This document shows positions 42,270-52,500 of a DNA stretch of 64,000 nucleotides, piece after piece (position 1 is the first letter of the stretch; each line of letters begins with the position of its first letter). The position numbers and the translations under genes were made by a program. The stretch lies in NCBI RefSeq assembly GCF_014206875.1, contig NZ_JACIJO010000001.1:1054001-1118000 (forward strand), written 5' to 3'. Below the pieces are notes generated by a model. That model was not told where the DNA came from. It saw only the letters and a program-made list of their open reading frames with translations, and did not search any database. This DNA is from Algoriphagus iocasae. Lineage in GTDB: Bacteria > Bacteroidota > Bacteroidia > Cytophagales > Cyclobacteriaceae.

Positions 42270-42994
42270 TAGACATCTAGCAATTGAACGTGAAAACCAA
42301 AGAAATCTCCGTAAGGGATCTTCCATTGCTTTTTTGGAAACCATTTCGGTAGTCCTGTGGCATTCCATTCGATTTTGTACTTCCTGTCGGGCAAAGCTTC
42401 CGCCACCAAGTCTTTCAGAGAACTTGGCGTGTAAAAATGAGCTGTGATATAATAATTGTTTCTACCAAAAGCCTGCTGGACTTTTCTACGGATCAATTTG
42501 GGAGTATTTCGGTTCATCATTCCGAATATGATTCCATATTTCCCTACTCTTACCGCCTCTTGGATAACCTTCACAGGGTTTTTGTAGTATTCAAAAGTGG
42601 TTACAAAAGCGAGTGCATCAAAGGAGTGATCCTTGAAAGGCATGTGATGAGAGTCTGCAAGGACTAGATCACCATCAAATAATTGGACTCCTTGAGCCAG
42701 CATAAAAGGGGAGATGTCACCCCCGCTAGCTTCCAGTCCTATTTCATGCCACCATCGGGTAAATCGAGTGGTGCCACAACCAAATTCCAACAGCGTTTTG
42801 ACCCGATGATCTTGTTTGATTAATTCCTCCAGTGTCTTTTTTTGCCAGACCTCCTGAAATTTATAAGGGCCTTCGTAGTAATCCTCGTAATGGTCCGTAT
42901 CATCTCGGTTGAAAAACCATTCTTTACGACCTTGCCAATTGCGTAGCCCATCTGGGGCAACTTCAAATGTTTCTTGTTTGATCAGTTTACTCAT
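42269..42994 (-). CDS. Class I SAM-dependent methyltransferase, first gene of the TPP operon
   Basis: 241 residues. Motif I is LLEFGCGTTRFTRWW (68-82), then GGDISPFMLAQG with an acidic residue for the ribose, motif IV is ALAFVTTFEYYKN and the C-terminal half (YYITAHFYTPSSLKDLVAE) is typical of the UbiE/COQ5-like group. Small-molecule methyltransferases of this type have few specificity signs. It is the first gene after the TPP riboswitch (67 bases). Its stop TAA overlaps the next ATG, and a Trm112-like protein is encoded at the end of the operon. The methyl acceptor is unknown. Confidence 0.85.
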   Translation of the reverse strand: MSKLIKQETFEVAPDGLRNWQGRKEWFFNRDDTDHYEDYYEGPYKFQEVWQKKTLEELIKQDHRVKTLLEFGCGTTRFTRWWHEIGLEASGGDISPFMLAQGVQLFDGDLVLADSHHMPFKDHSFDALAFVTTFEYYKNPVKVIQEAVRVGKYGIIFGMMNRNTPKLIRRKVQQAFGRNNYYITAHFYTPSSLKDLVAEALPDRKYKIEWNATGLPKWFPKKQWKIPYGDFFGFHVQLLDV

Positions 42995-43061
42995 TCGTCT
43001 ATGTTCATAGACCTGAATGAATCCCAGAAAAGGTGAGAAAGTGAAAAATAGGATGGTTCAC

Positions 43062-43132
43062 AATTTCCTACGCTGGCATTATCCAGATCAGGTTTTCGGG
43101 TATAATCTCAGCCTTTTGGGCACCCCGTTGTA
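43062..43132 (-). promoter_or_regulatory. TPP riboswitch (THI element)
   Basis: Read on the minus strand, the region shows the THI-box order: GGGGTGCC, then GGCTGAGA, then ACCC, then ACCTGATCTGGATAATGCC followed by AGCGTAGGAA. These are the conserved helices that bind the pyrimidine and the pyrophosphate of thiamine diphosphate. It ends 67 bases before the methyltransferase start and should repress the operon when TPP is plentiful. The expression platform is not clear, and no strong intrinsic terminator follows it. Confidence 0.95.
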
Positions 43133-43147
43133 ATAATTTATTCTATA

Positions 43148-43155
43148 CAAAGATA
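43148..43155 (-). promoter_or_regulatory. Probable -7 box (TATCTTTG) of the TPP operon
   Basis: The complement of 43148-43155 reads TATCTTTG, a full match to the Bacteroidota -7 consensus TAnnTTTG. It is 15 bases upstream of the riboswitch. No clear TTTG -33 box was found at the usual distance; only a weak TTTACC is present. Confidence 0.55.
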
Positions 43156-43220
43156 GAAACTAGGCTTTAAGGTAAAAGTCTTTCCGAAAGAGTTATTGGA
43201 AAGAAATGACTTTTTGGGTT

Positions 43221-43562
43221 TTAAACCTGAAAATCAAATATTTTTTCTGTCAGTGCCCAGCGCCAGTTTGGAGGAGTACCAGGTAAATTCGTCTGATATT
43301 GCCCCAGAAATGTTTCCCACTCCTGAACTTTCGGGTTACTTTCATCCAATTTAGCTTTCTTTTCGAAAGAGAACTCTTCGTCTCCCACCAAAATCATTGT
43401 AAGTCTATTCTGCCAACGATAAATACTCATCTGTAAAACACCAGCCACACGAATACTTTCTATAATTTCAGGAACTACGGCTTTGTGGCATTCCACATAA
43501 GCCTGAATAGTTTCTTCTTCATTCTTCAGGTCACAAATAAGGACGAAAGTTTGAGTTTTCAT
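43221..43562 (-). CDS. L-rhamnose/L-fucose mutarotase family protein (RhaM-like)
   Basis: 113 residues. The ferredoxin-like fold of the RhaM family is seen in TFVLICDLKNEEETIQAYVECHKAV, VLQMSIYRWQNRLTMILVGDE and the end TNLPGTPPNWRWALTEKIF. These enzymes interconvert the alpha and beta anomers of L-rhamnose or related 6-deoxysugars. Its place after the FucP-type permease and dehydrogenase genes suggests the sugar here is L-fucose or a similar deoxysugar. It is the last gene of the cluster, 86 bases past the permease stop. Cytoplasmic. Confidence 0.9.
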   Translation of the reverse strand: MKTQTFVLICDLKNEEETIQAYVECHKAVVPEIIESIRVAGVLQMSIYRWQNRLTMILVGDEEFSFEKKAKLDESNPKVQEWETFLGQYQTNLPGTPPNWRWALTEKIFDFQV

Positions 43563-43648
43563 TGCTTACTTATCTTGTTAATTAAATGAGTGATTTCCGA
43601 ATCTAAATTGGAAATCAAGCCGGTTAAGAATTGGTGGATATTTAATAG

Positions 43649-44956
43649 TTATTTGACGACTTCTTTTACTCTTACGCTAAATAATAGGACCATAACAAAG
43701 CAGACGAGTGGAAGAATGAATGAGAAATTGACTTCAGGAACTCCCAAAATCAACGTATCATCATAAGCTGCACCGCCAATATCCATGATCATTCCCTGAA
43801 GGGTTGGCATAATAGCACCACCGACAATTGCCATCACCAAATAAGCAGCGGCAAATTTTGAATCTTCTCCAAGTCCCTCTAAAGCAATGCCGTAGATCGT
43901 TGGAAACATCAGAGACATAGCAAAAGAAATGGCGACTAAACTGTACAATCCAAGCATTCCAGGAAGGAAAATTGCCCCGGCGGTGAATAAAATAGCCAAA
44001 ACTGAAAATATGGTAAGAAGCTTTGCCGCAGCAAAAAACTTGAATAGGTAGGTACAAACCCATCTTCCTACTAAAAAAACAACCAATGCGGCATAACCAT
44101 AATTGACGGCATCTGCATTTGAAATCCCCAGTACTTCAGCGTATTGATAAATGTAAGTCCAAACCATGATCTGAGCTCCCACATAAAACATTTGAGCTAG
44201 CGTGCCTTCTACAAAGTTTCGCTTGGATAGCAAACGCTTCATTGTTGCTTTGAAATCAATTTTATTATTGTCTTTGCTTTCAGGCATTTTGGCCACAGCA
44301 ATGATGACTAAAATAGCCAAAACCACTAAACCCAACATGACATAAGGATTTCTTATGACCATCAAATCAGCAGTTCTGATTACAGCTTTTGCAGACTCAT
44401 CGAGATTTGAGAAGATGATATTTCCATTTGCATCTGTTGCATTGGATTGGAGAGCATTAAGAATGAATTGCTTTGCGACAAAAAGGCCCGCCAAAGCTCC
44501 CATTGGGTTAAATGCCTGGGCGAGATTTAATCGTTGCGTGGCAGTAGCTTCCGGCCCCATGGAAAGAATGTATGGATTTGCGGTAGTTTCCAAAAATGCC
44601 AAACCAAAAGTCAGGATATACAAGGAGGCTAAGAAGAAGCCATAGCTTTCCCATGCAGCAGCAGGGTAGAATAGGAGAGCTCCAAAGCCGTATAAACCTA
44701 ACCCAAGCAAAATGCCGGTTTTGTATGAGTATTTTTTAATGAAAAAGGCGGCAGGAAGAGCCATTGTAAAATAGCCTCCATAAAATGCCATTTGTACCCA
44801 GGAAGCCTGAGTATTGTTCAGTTCCAAAACTCGCTTAAATGCCGCCACCATGGGATTGGTGATGTCATTTGCAAAACCCCATAAAGCAAAAAGGGATGTA
44901 ATCAGGATAAATGGTAAAACAAGATGTTTGGGTACAAGTGCAGGTTTTTGGGTCAT
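43649..44956 (-). CDS. fucP: L-fucose:proton symporter-type permease (MFS, FucP family)
   Basis: 435 residues with about 12 hydrophobic segments. The FucP family start is LVLPFILITSLFALWGFANDITNPMVAAF, followed by LELNNTQASWVQMAFYGGYF and the family motif LETTANPYILSMGPEATATQRLNLAQAFNP. It imports L-fucose or a related sugar with protons across the inner membrane. It lies 8 bases after the SDR gene, so the two are co-transcribed. It resembles other Bacteroidota FucP proteins, which can also take other sugars. Confidence 0.93.
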   Translation of the reverse strand: MTQKPALVPKHLVLPFILITSLFALWGFANDITNPMVAAFKRVLELNNTQASWVQMAFYGGYFTMALPAAFFIKKYSYKTGILLGLGLYGFGALLFYPAAAWESYGFFLASLYILTFGLAFLETTANPYILSMGPEATATQRLNLAQAFNPMGALAGLFVAKQFILNALQSNATDANGNIIFSNLDESAKAVIRTADLMVIRNPYVMLGLVVLAILVIIAVAKMPESKDNNKIDFKATMKRLLSKRNFVEGTLAQMFYVGAQIMVWTYIYQYAEVLGISNADAVNYGYAALVVFLVGRWVCTYLFKFFAAAKLLTIFSVLAILFTAGAIFLPGMLGLYSLVAISFAMSLMFPTIYGIALEGLGEDSKFAAAYLVMAIVGGAIMPTLQGMIMDIGGAAYDDTLILGVPEVNFSFILPLVCFVMVLLFSVRVKEVVK

Positions 44957-44964
44957 GATTGAGG

Positions 44965-45732
<768 letters not shown>

Positions 45733-45836
45733 TTATTGTTTTGTCAAAAGTCCACTAAAAACTGTTGACAGAGTTTTTTTACATTTTAATTTATTTCCAG
45801 AATACTGAGGTCCTTGGACTGTTGTCTTTCAATAAT

Positions 45837-46661
45837 TCAAATTCCATAAAACTCAATAGCAGTATTTCCCATGATGGCTTCTTTTTCAGATTTGGAAAGC
45901 CGATCGGTAAATTTTTCTACCAGCTCTAGTACTTGCTCGTATTCTGCTGCCACTTTACAGACTGGCCAGTCACTTCCAAACATCAATCGATTGGGGCCAA
46001 ATAATTCCAATGCTACTTCCAAATAGACCTGAAAATCCTTTGCCGTCCATTTTTTCCAGTCAGCTTCTGTGACCATTCCAGAAAGTTTGCAATAAATATA
46101 TTCCCGCTCAGCTAGAGGTGCCATTTCTTTTTTCCAATCTCGCCAGATTCCCAATTTGATATTTGGTTTGGCTATATGGTCAATCACAAATGGTTGTTCG
46201 GGAGCTTTTTTGACAAACTGCAAAGCCGCTTCCAATTGAGTATGAAAAATCAAGATATCATAGGTATAGCCTCTCTTTCCGATTTTCTCAATTCCCTGGA
46301 TAAAATCCTTGCGTAGCATGTATTCCACGGGTTTTGATTGGAGGACTTCACGATAGCCTTTAAGCTTGGGATGTTTCGCAAATTGGTCTAGGTCTTTGTC
46401 TAGTGCATCATTTGCCAAATCTGCCCAACCAACGACTGCCTTGATTTCCGGATATTCATCTGCCAGATCAATCAAAAAAGCCGTTTCATAAAAGCTTTCA
46501 TCTGCTTGAACGGCGACGCATCCATCAATTTCGAACTCTTTAAGAATTGGAATCAGGTCATCCGGAAGAAAGTTTTTCCGGATGACTTTCATGTCCTCAT
46601 TGATCCAGTCGTGCTTTGTAGGATTGTATTTCCAAAAATGCTGGTGCGCATCTATTTTCAT
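45837..46661 (-). CDS. Amidohydrolase-family lactonase, probable L-fuconolactonase
   Basis: 274 residues. The metal site is HQHFW (DAHQHFWKYNPTKHDW) at the N-terminus, followed by GCVAVQADESFYETAFL, VIDHIAKPNIKL and LMFGSDWPVC, with the conserved Asp near the C-terminus. This is the COG3618 family, which includes L-fuconolactonase and L-rhamnono-lactonase. It hydrolyses the lactone to the sugar acid in the cytoplasm. The start overlaps the last four bases of the FAH-family gene (ATGA), so the two are translationally coupled. Confidence 0.9.
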   Translation of the reverse strand: MKIDAHQHFWKYNPTKHDWINEDMKVIRKNFLPDDLIPILKEFEIDGCVAVQADESFYETAFLIDLADEYPEIKAVVGWADLANDALDKDLDQFAKHPKLKGYREVLQSKPVEYMLRKDFIQGIEKIGKRGYTYDILIFHTQLEAALQFVKKAPEQPFVIDHIAKPNIKLGIWRDWKKEMAPLAEREYIYCKLSGMVTEADWKKWTAKDFQVYLEVALELFGPNRLMFGSDWPVCKVAAEYEQVLELVEKFTDRLSKSEKEAIMGNTAIEFYGI

Positions 46662-47518
46662 GCCTCAGGATCTTTCATGGCTACTTGTCGGGATACACCT
46701 AGGCCATCTATTCCTAATTCTACCACATCTCCTTCAGTTAAATATTTTGGTGGATCAAATCCTAATCCAACACCTGCCGGTGTTCCTGTCGAAATCACAT
46801 CACCTGGTAGCAATGTCATGTATTGGCTCAAATGCTCAATCAAATAAGGGATGTCAAATACCAAATCAGAAGTATTGCTGTCCTGAATAGTTTCGCCATT
46901 CAGTTTCAACCAAAGTCTCAAATTGTGCGGGTCAGGAATTTCAAATTTAGTTGCCAGAAATGGTCCAAGCGGAGCAAAATTGTCAGCACTTTTTCCTTTT
47001 ACCCATTGACCACCATGACGAAGCTGGAAGTCACGCTCGCTGACATCATTGTGCAAGCAATATCCTGCTACATAATCCATAGCATTTTCCTTGCTCACAT
47101 ATTTGGCTCTTTTACCAATCACTACTGCCAATTCCACTTCCCAGTCTGTTGCAGTGGAATTTTTAGGGATATAAATCGGGTCAAATGGTCCTGAAAGAGA
47201 GGAGGTGGCCTTCATGAAAATGATCGGAATTTCTGGAACAGCCATGCCCGATTCGATCGCATGTTTTCTATAATTCAGTCCAATACAAACGATTTTAGAA
47301 GGTCTGGCCACAGGGGAACCGATTCTTGAATTATCAGGGATTTTGCTGAGACCTTCAATATTTGCTTCTAACCAAGCATCCAACCGATCTAGTCCATTGC
47401 TTTCAAAAAATGCTTCATTCCAATCTTCCTGAAATCCAGAGCAATCCAAATAATTGCCGTCTTTATCAATGATTCCTGGTTTTTCTTTTCCGGCCTCGCC
47501 AAATCGTATCAGTTTCAT
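46658..47518 (-). CDS. Fumarylacetoacetate hydrolase-family protein, probable 2,4-diketo-3-deoxy-L-fuconate hydrolase
   Basis: 286 residues. The FAH C-terminal domain shows VCIGLNYRKHAIESG, TDWEVELAVVIGKRAKYV, the metal-binding acidic residues in DWEVELAVV and DVSERDFQLRHGGQW, and the VISTGTPAGVGLGF ending. In the L-fucose route this class cleaves 2,4-diketo-3-deoxy-L-fuconate to pyruvate and L-lactate. It is followed by the lactonase with a four-base overlap and preceded by the SDR gene 126 bases upstream. The reaction is assigned by cluster context. Confidence 0.88.
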   Translation of the reverse strand: MKLIRFGEAGKEKPGIIDKDGNYLDCSGFQEDWNEAFFESNGLDRLDAWLEANIEGLSKIPDNSRIGSPVARPSKIVCIGLNYRKHAIESGMAVPEIPIIFMKATSSLSGPFDPIYIPKNSTATDWEVELAVVIGKRAKYVSKENAMDYVAGYCLHNDVSERDFQLRHGGQWVKGKSADNFAPLGPFLATKFEIPDPHNLRLWLKLNGETIQDSNTSDLVFDIPYLIEHLSQYMTLLPGDVISTGTPAGVGLGFDPPKYLTEGDVVELGIDGLGVSRQVAMKDPEA

Positions 47519-47563
47519 ATAAGTATCTAGTAATTAATATAATGTTTCAAGTTTTAAGATTTT

Positions 47564-47580
47564 AGAATCAAGAATCAAGA
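47564..47580 (+). repeat. Short tandem repeat AGAATCA x2 in the fucose cluster gap
   Basis: AGAATCA is repeated twice in tandem (47564-47570, 47571-47577) and continues with AGA. It lies in the 126-base gap between the FAH and SDR genes. This kind of AATCAAG wording is common in Bacteroidota intergenic DNA. No coding role. Confidence 0.5.
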
Positions 47581-47644
47581 TGTAAAATTTTGTGTTTAGG
47601 CTAATACTGGCTTAAAACTCGTATTTCTTAATTCGAATTTCGTA

Positions 47645-48403
47645 TCACATTTTTAAACCAAGGAATCCTCCATCGATAGGAATATTTGTTCCTGTAATGA
47701 AGCTTCCGGTTTCAGCGCTTACAAAGTAGGCAAGCTCAGCAATCTCTGATGGAGTTGCCATTCTACCTATTGGCTGGGTTGCAGCAAGTTTTTCAAACAT
47801 TTCTTTTTCCTGACCAGGATAATTTTTGGCCAAAAATCCATCTACAAATGGGGTATGAACACGTCCTGGAGATAAACAATTACAACGTATCCGATCAGCC
47901 ACGTAATCTCTAGCCACACTCAAAGTCATGGAAAGTGCCGCTCCTTTGGTCATGCTATAAGCAAATCGATCAGGAATACCGATCGTTGCTGCCACAGAAG
48001 CCATATTTAGAATAGAACCTCCACCATTTTCTTTCAGCTTCGGTAGTGCCGCCTTGATGCAGTTAAACATGCCTTTTACATTCACTTGAAATACCCGGTC
48101 AAAATCTTCTTCAGACGTGTTTTCAGCTTTTCCTATGTGCGAAACTCCTGCATTATTAATCAATGTGTCGATTTTTCCAGGGATTGATTGAATGAGTGTT
48201 TCGGTTTCTGCAGGATCTGCGACACTTCCACAAAGGAAAGTGACATCAAATCCTTTGTCACGTTCTTCTTGGGCTACTTTTTCACCTATTTCAGGGTTAA
48301 TGTCGATAAAGTAAACTTTGGTCTCTTTGGCTGCAAAAAGCTGAACCATGGCAAGTCCGATTCCTGAAGCCCCACCTGTTATAAGTACTGTTTTATTTTT
48401 CAT
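47645..48403 (-). CDS. SDR oxidoreductase, probable 2-keto-3-deoxy-L-fuconate dehydrogenase
   Basis: 252 residues from the ATG at 48403; an in-frame ATG at 48511 would run into the end of the preceding gene and is rejected. The cofactor motif is LITGGASGIGLAMVQ, then LINNAGVSHIG, the catalytic Ser of ILNMASVAATIG and Y-x-x-x-K in RFAYSMTKGAA. RIRCNCLSPGRVHTPF is close to the KDF dehydrogenase class. It would oxidise 2-keto-3-deoxy-L-fuconate to the 2,4-diketo form with NAD. It lies between the Gfo/Idh and FAH genes; the reaction is inferred. Confidence 0.8.
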   Translation of the reverse strand: MKNKTVLITGGASGIGLAMVQLFAAKETKVYFIDINPEIGEKVAQEERDKGFDVTFLCGSVADPAETETLIQSIPGKIDTLINNAGVSHIGKAENTSEEDFDRVFQVNVKGMFNCIKAALPKLKENGGGSILNMASVAATIGIPDRFAYSMTKGAALSMTLSVARDYVADRIRCNCLSPGRVHTPFVDGFLAKNYPGQEKEMFEKLAATQPIGRMATPSEIAELAYFVSAETGSFITGTNIPIDGGFLGLKM

Positions 48404-48464
48404 GTCATTTCCAAAATGGGAAAATAGGGTCTTTGGCCTAGACTCCCAAAATATATTTGATGGA

Positions 48465-49535
48465 TTATAATTTAACTGTTTCTCCGGTTTTGACCGATTC
48501 ATCACAGGCAAAAGCGATCTTCAGACTGTTAAGTGCATCTTGCAAATGATCATCAAGATTTACATTGTCTTCAATTGCCTTTAAAAAATAGTGCTGTTCG
48601 CGGTTACAAAGCTCTTGATGGCCTGGTTCATCTTTAAGATCAATCCATTCATCTGGTCTAAGAAATTCATTTTTTTCGTCGATTTCAGCATGATGAATTT
48701 TGATCGACTCAGTTTTTGTATGGCTATCCACATGATCAGATTTTCCAGATGATCCTGCATCTTTTGCAGTGATGGAAACAGAACCTTTTGGACCGAAGAC
48801 GTCTTTTACAAAAAATGCAGTTTCGCTGACCATTGGTCCCCAGCCTGCCTCGTACCATCCAACCGAACCATCTTCAAATCGAATTTGAAGTTGCCCATAA
48901 TTATAGTTGTCTGTTGCTATTTCATCAGTCATTCTCGCACCAATAGCGGAAACTGAAACAGGTTTAGATAGAGTCATTTGACACATCACATCAATGTAAT
49001 GAACACCACAATCCACAATCGGACTTAGGCTTTTCATTAGATTTTTATGAACATCCCACATATAACCATGACTTTGCTGGTTGAGATTCATGCGCATCAC
49101 CAGAGGTTTTCCCATCTTTTGTGCTTCCTCGATAAAGCGGATCCAAGAAGGATGATGTCTTAAAATATAGCCAACGACAACTTTTTTATTTTTCGCTTTT
49201 GCTTTGGCAATGATTTTCTCGCATCCGGTAATGGAATCTGCTAAAGGTTTTTCAATGAAAACATGGCAATCGGCATCTAAAGCTTTTAAAGCAAATTCTT
49301 CATGAGTATCTGGATAAGTGCTGATGCACACCGCATCTGCATTTGATTCCTGAAGTGCTTGATCAAAGTCCTCAAAAAGTGGGTAATTAGAATTCAAGGA
49401 TTGGTTTAGCTTGTTTTTGCTCTCTCCACGAGATACTAAACCACATATTTCGAATTCCGGCATTTGATGATACGCAGTCGCATGGGAAGCTCCCATATTT
49501 CCACATCCTACAACTAATATTCTGATTGGGTTCAT
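48465..49535 (-). CDS. Gfo/Idh/MocA-family oxidoreductase
   Basis: 356 residues. The Rossmann start is RILVVGCGNMGASHATAYHQMPEF, followed by the EKP motif VFIEKPLADSI and the middle PSWIRFIEEAQKMG and VDCGVHYIDVMCQM of the family. It uses NAD(P) to oxidise or reduce sugars or sugar derivatives. It is the first gene of the sugar cluster and begins 27 bases after the AsmA-like gene stops on the same strand. Its role next to the lactonase and SDR genes is not clear; it may act on a second substrate of the pathway. Confidence 0.88.
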   Translation of the reverse strand: MNPIRILVVGCGNMGASHATAYHQMPEFEICGLVSRGESKNKLNQSLNSNYPLFEDFDQALQESNADAVCISTYPDTHEEFALKALDADCHVFIEKPLADSITGCEKIIAKAKAKNKKVVVGYILRHHPSWIRFIEEAQKMGKPLVMRMNLNQQSHGYMWDVHKNLMKSLSPIVDCGVHYIDVMCQMTLSKPVSVSAIGARMTDEIATDNYNYGQLQIRFEDGSVGWYEAGWGPMVSETAFFVKDVFGPKGSVSITAKDAGSSGKSDHVDSHTKTESIKIHHAEIDEKNEFLRPDEWIDLKDEPGHQELCNREQHYFLKAIEDNVNLDDHLQDALNSLKIAFACDESVKTGETVKL

Positions 49536-49562
49536 TGTACTCTAATTTCTCAAAAATTGATT

Positions 49563-52500
49563 TTAATTATTGTCTTTCACTTCCTCTAATGTATCTCCCT
49601 CCGTGATTTTTCCTACTTCGATGTTTGGTTCATCCTGATTTCCTGTAATTTTTATCGGGATTCCGAAAATCCCCAAAGGAGGTAATCCCAACCGAAAAGC
49701 AATACTCATATCTCCATCCAAACTTACCTGACCTTCAAATCTAGGTCTAAATCCAGCGATCCGCATTTTAGTTCTGGGAATAGTAAGAAGGTTGTTTTCA
49801 ATGGAAGTTTCTATTTCTACATCATTAAGGTTAGGGTCTTCCAATTCCGCGTTTTCGGTTTCCTTGGCAATAGTGTTCATCAATTTAAAGCCTTTTAATT
49901 TGACTTCCTTCAAGCCTAAAACACCTTTACCTTTTATGGATGGTAGAACGGGCTCCATTTGAGCATTGATTTTTCCCTCTAGATGATAGCTCAGCGAGGC
50001 AATTCCACTGGCATATTCAGCAAAGGATGCCATTTCCTGAAACATTTTTATTTCTTGGTAGGCTCTGTTTATATCAAATTCTTTTGCATCTATTTGATAT
50101 TCAAACGTCGCTGAATATGGATTTTTTGCTTGATAATTTCCAGACATGGAGATTTTTGCACCAGCAAGTTCAAATTCTGCTTTTTCTAAGTTGATAATTT
50201 CAGGCTTCGTGGAAAGTTTACCTTGAAAATTCTTTATTACCAATTCCTCAAAATGAATCGAATCAATGTTGGCATTTAATGCAATATCTAGATTTTTTGG
50301 AGGGACAATGACACCGGAAACAGAACCCATACTATCAACTTTCCCAGGAGTCTCTTCTCCGAAGAACATGAAATCATCAAAATTTATAAAGGTGGAATTA
50401 ACTGTTATTTCCCCTTTCAATAATTCTTCCGGATCAACAGCATACCCTAAATAATTATAGAAAAAGCCAGAGCTTGTAATCTCATTTGATTGATAGGAAG
50501 TCAAAAAATCAGAAAAAGATATTTTGTCCTGATTAAATTCTAAAAGTCCTTTTTTCAGTTCAACGGGTTGGGGAAGAAGGTCTGTTCGCAAAGTGATATC
50601 CTGAACTTGTATCGATCCACTATTGTCTAGCTTATTGTAATCCCCATTAATTGCATCATTTTGATTTCCCTTGAGGGAAAAATCAGTGATTAAAAAACCA
50701 TCTAGATCATACCCATCGACACCAAAAAAACTGTAAAGTTTCCCTAAATCTAGCCTCCCTTTTGAGTTTATGTCATAGGAAAGATTTTCAGGGTTTTGCA
50801 GGTTTGCTGCCAGGAAAAATGGCTGACCTGCAAATGTAAATTCAATCGGTTGGATAGTAAATTTTAAATCTGAAATGGAATTAGAGTTACTTTTTACTGA
50901 AAGTAAGATGGATAGATCCTGAATGGATTCTGAATGATACGGGGTTTGAATAAATCCATTAGATAGTTTAAAATCTGCGTTGACGATAGGAGATTCTTTT
51001 GTTTCAGGATTGTATTTTCCAGAAGCAATAAGATCCAAATCGATTTTACCATTAAGAAGAAAACCTGAATCCAAAGGGTAGAATTTTGGGATATCACCTA
51101 AGTCAAAACTACTTTTCAGGTTAGCATTGACTTCTCTTTCGAGTGCGAGGTTATAGCTCAAATTCCCAGAGGTGATTTGGTCAATAACTTTAAAATTGAT
51201 TTTGTCAAATGAGAAATTGAGATTTTTTGGAAGACTGTCGGGACTAGTAATACTCAGATTGATGTCGATATTCTGAATAGCCTCAGGTAATTGATTCCAT
51301 TTTAAATATCCGTCTGAGAGACTCGTTTTCAGATTGAATTTTGGGATTCTTGTGATAATAACTTCAGGATTTCTTAATTCATTAGGGTCTGGTTCACTTT
51401 TTAAATTCCCACTTGAAGAGAAATCTAAATTAAATTTTCCTCTATAATCCAGGGATTTTGTACCCAAGGCTTTGTTCAATAAACCTAAATCCAAATCCGC
51501 TTTTAATTCAGAGTTGATTTGAGATGGGTTCAGGTTTTTCAGATGAAAGAATCCATTTAGATTTCCATCATCTAAATTCAAATTCAAGCTATCTAAATCA
51601 AATTCAAATTGGCTAGGATCTAAAGCTGGTAAACGGAGATTTAATCGGAATCCCAAATCTTTGATGGGTTGAGATGCTTCATTATGTAAGATCTCCCCAT
51701 TAGAAACTCCCATATTGATGACCAAAGCAGGCATTTCATTTTCTTCAGGAAGATAGAGTCCTTGTAAGGAAGCGACGATATCGCCTTTACCGGTAATTTT
51801 TGTTTTCCCAAGATCTGGCATCAGGTCTTGAGGAATTAAAGAAAAAATATCCTCGAGTCCTGAATCGAAAGATTCGAGAACAAAATTCATGTCGTAGCCA
51901 CCCGGAATAAATTCAAGTTTTCCGACAAAATTCATTGGTAATTGATTGATTTTAAGTTCGTTTCTTAAAAAAGTTAATGAAGTGGATTCTGTGTTGATCT
52001 GAGTAAGTAAACTGGCGACGACCTTGTTTTTATTTAGAATTGGGAAGTCTTCGTACAGCAACTGAAGTTCTTCAATAGTAATATCGCTTGTCAGGTTAAA
52101 GTTTTCATTTTCCAATATCCCACTTCCCTTATAGTCAATTCCTTTTGCATCGCAAATCATGTCAAGCGAAGTATCCTGATAAAGAAATCTGCTGTTTGTA
52201 AAATGAAAAGTCTCAATTTCTAAGTTCAGAGGACTTTGTTCTTTTTCCACACTGTCTTTAGGCGTGGGTTTGACCACATCAAAATTTGAATTGCCATCCT
52301 TGTCACGCATAAGTTTCAAAACAGCATCCTTCAGGTAAATTTCATCCACAATGTATTTTTCTGAAAAAAGGGATGGAATGCTGATTCCTAATGCCAGTTC
52401 TTTGGAATATAAAAGCGTGTCAGTTTGAAATGGGGAAGATCCTTCTAAAAGCAATTCATCCATTGAGACCGTTAGCGAGGGGAAATGACGAATCAAGCTT

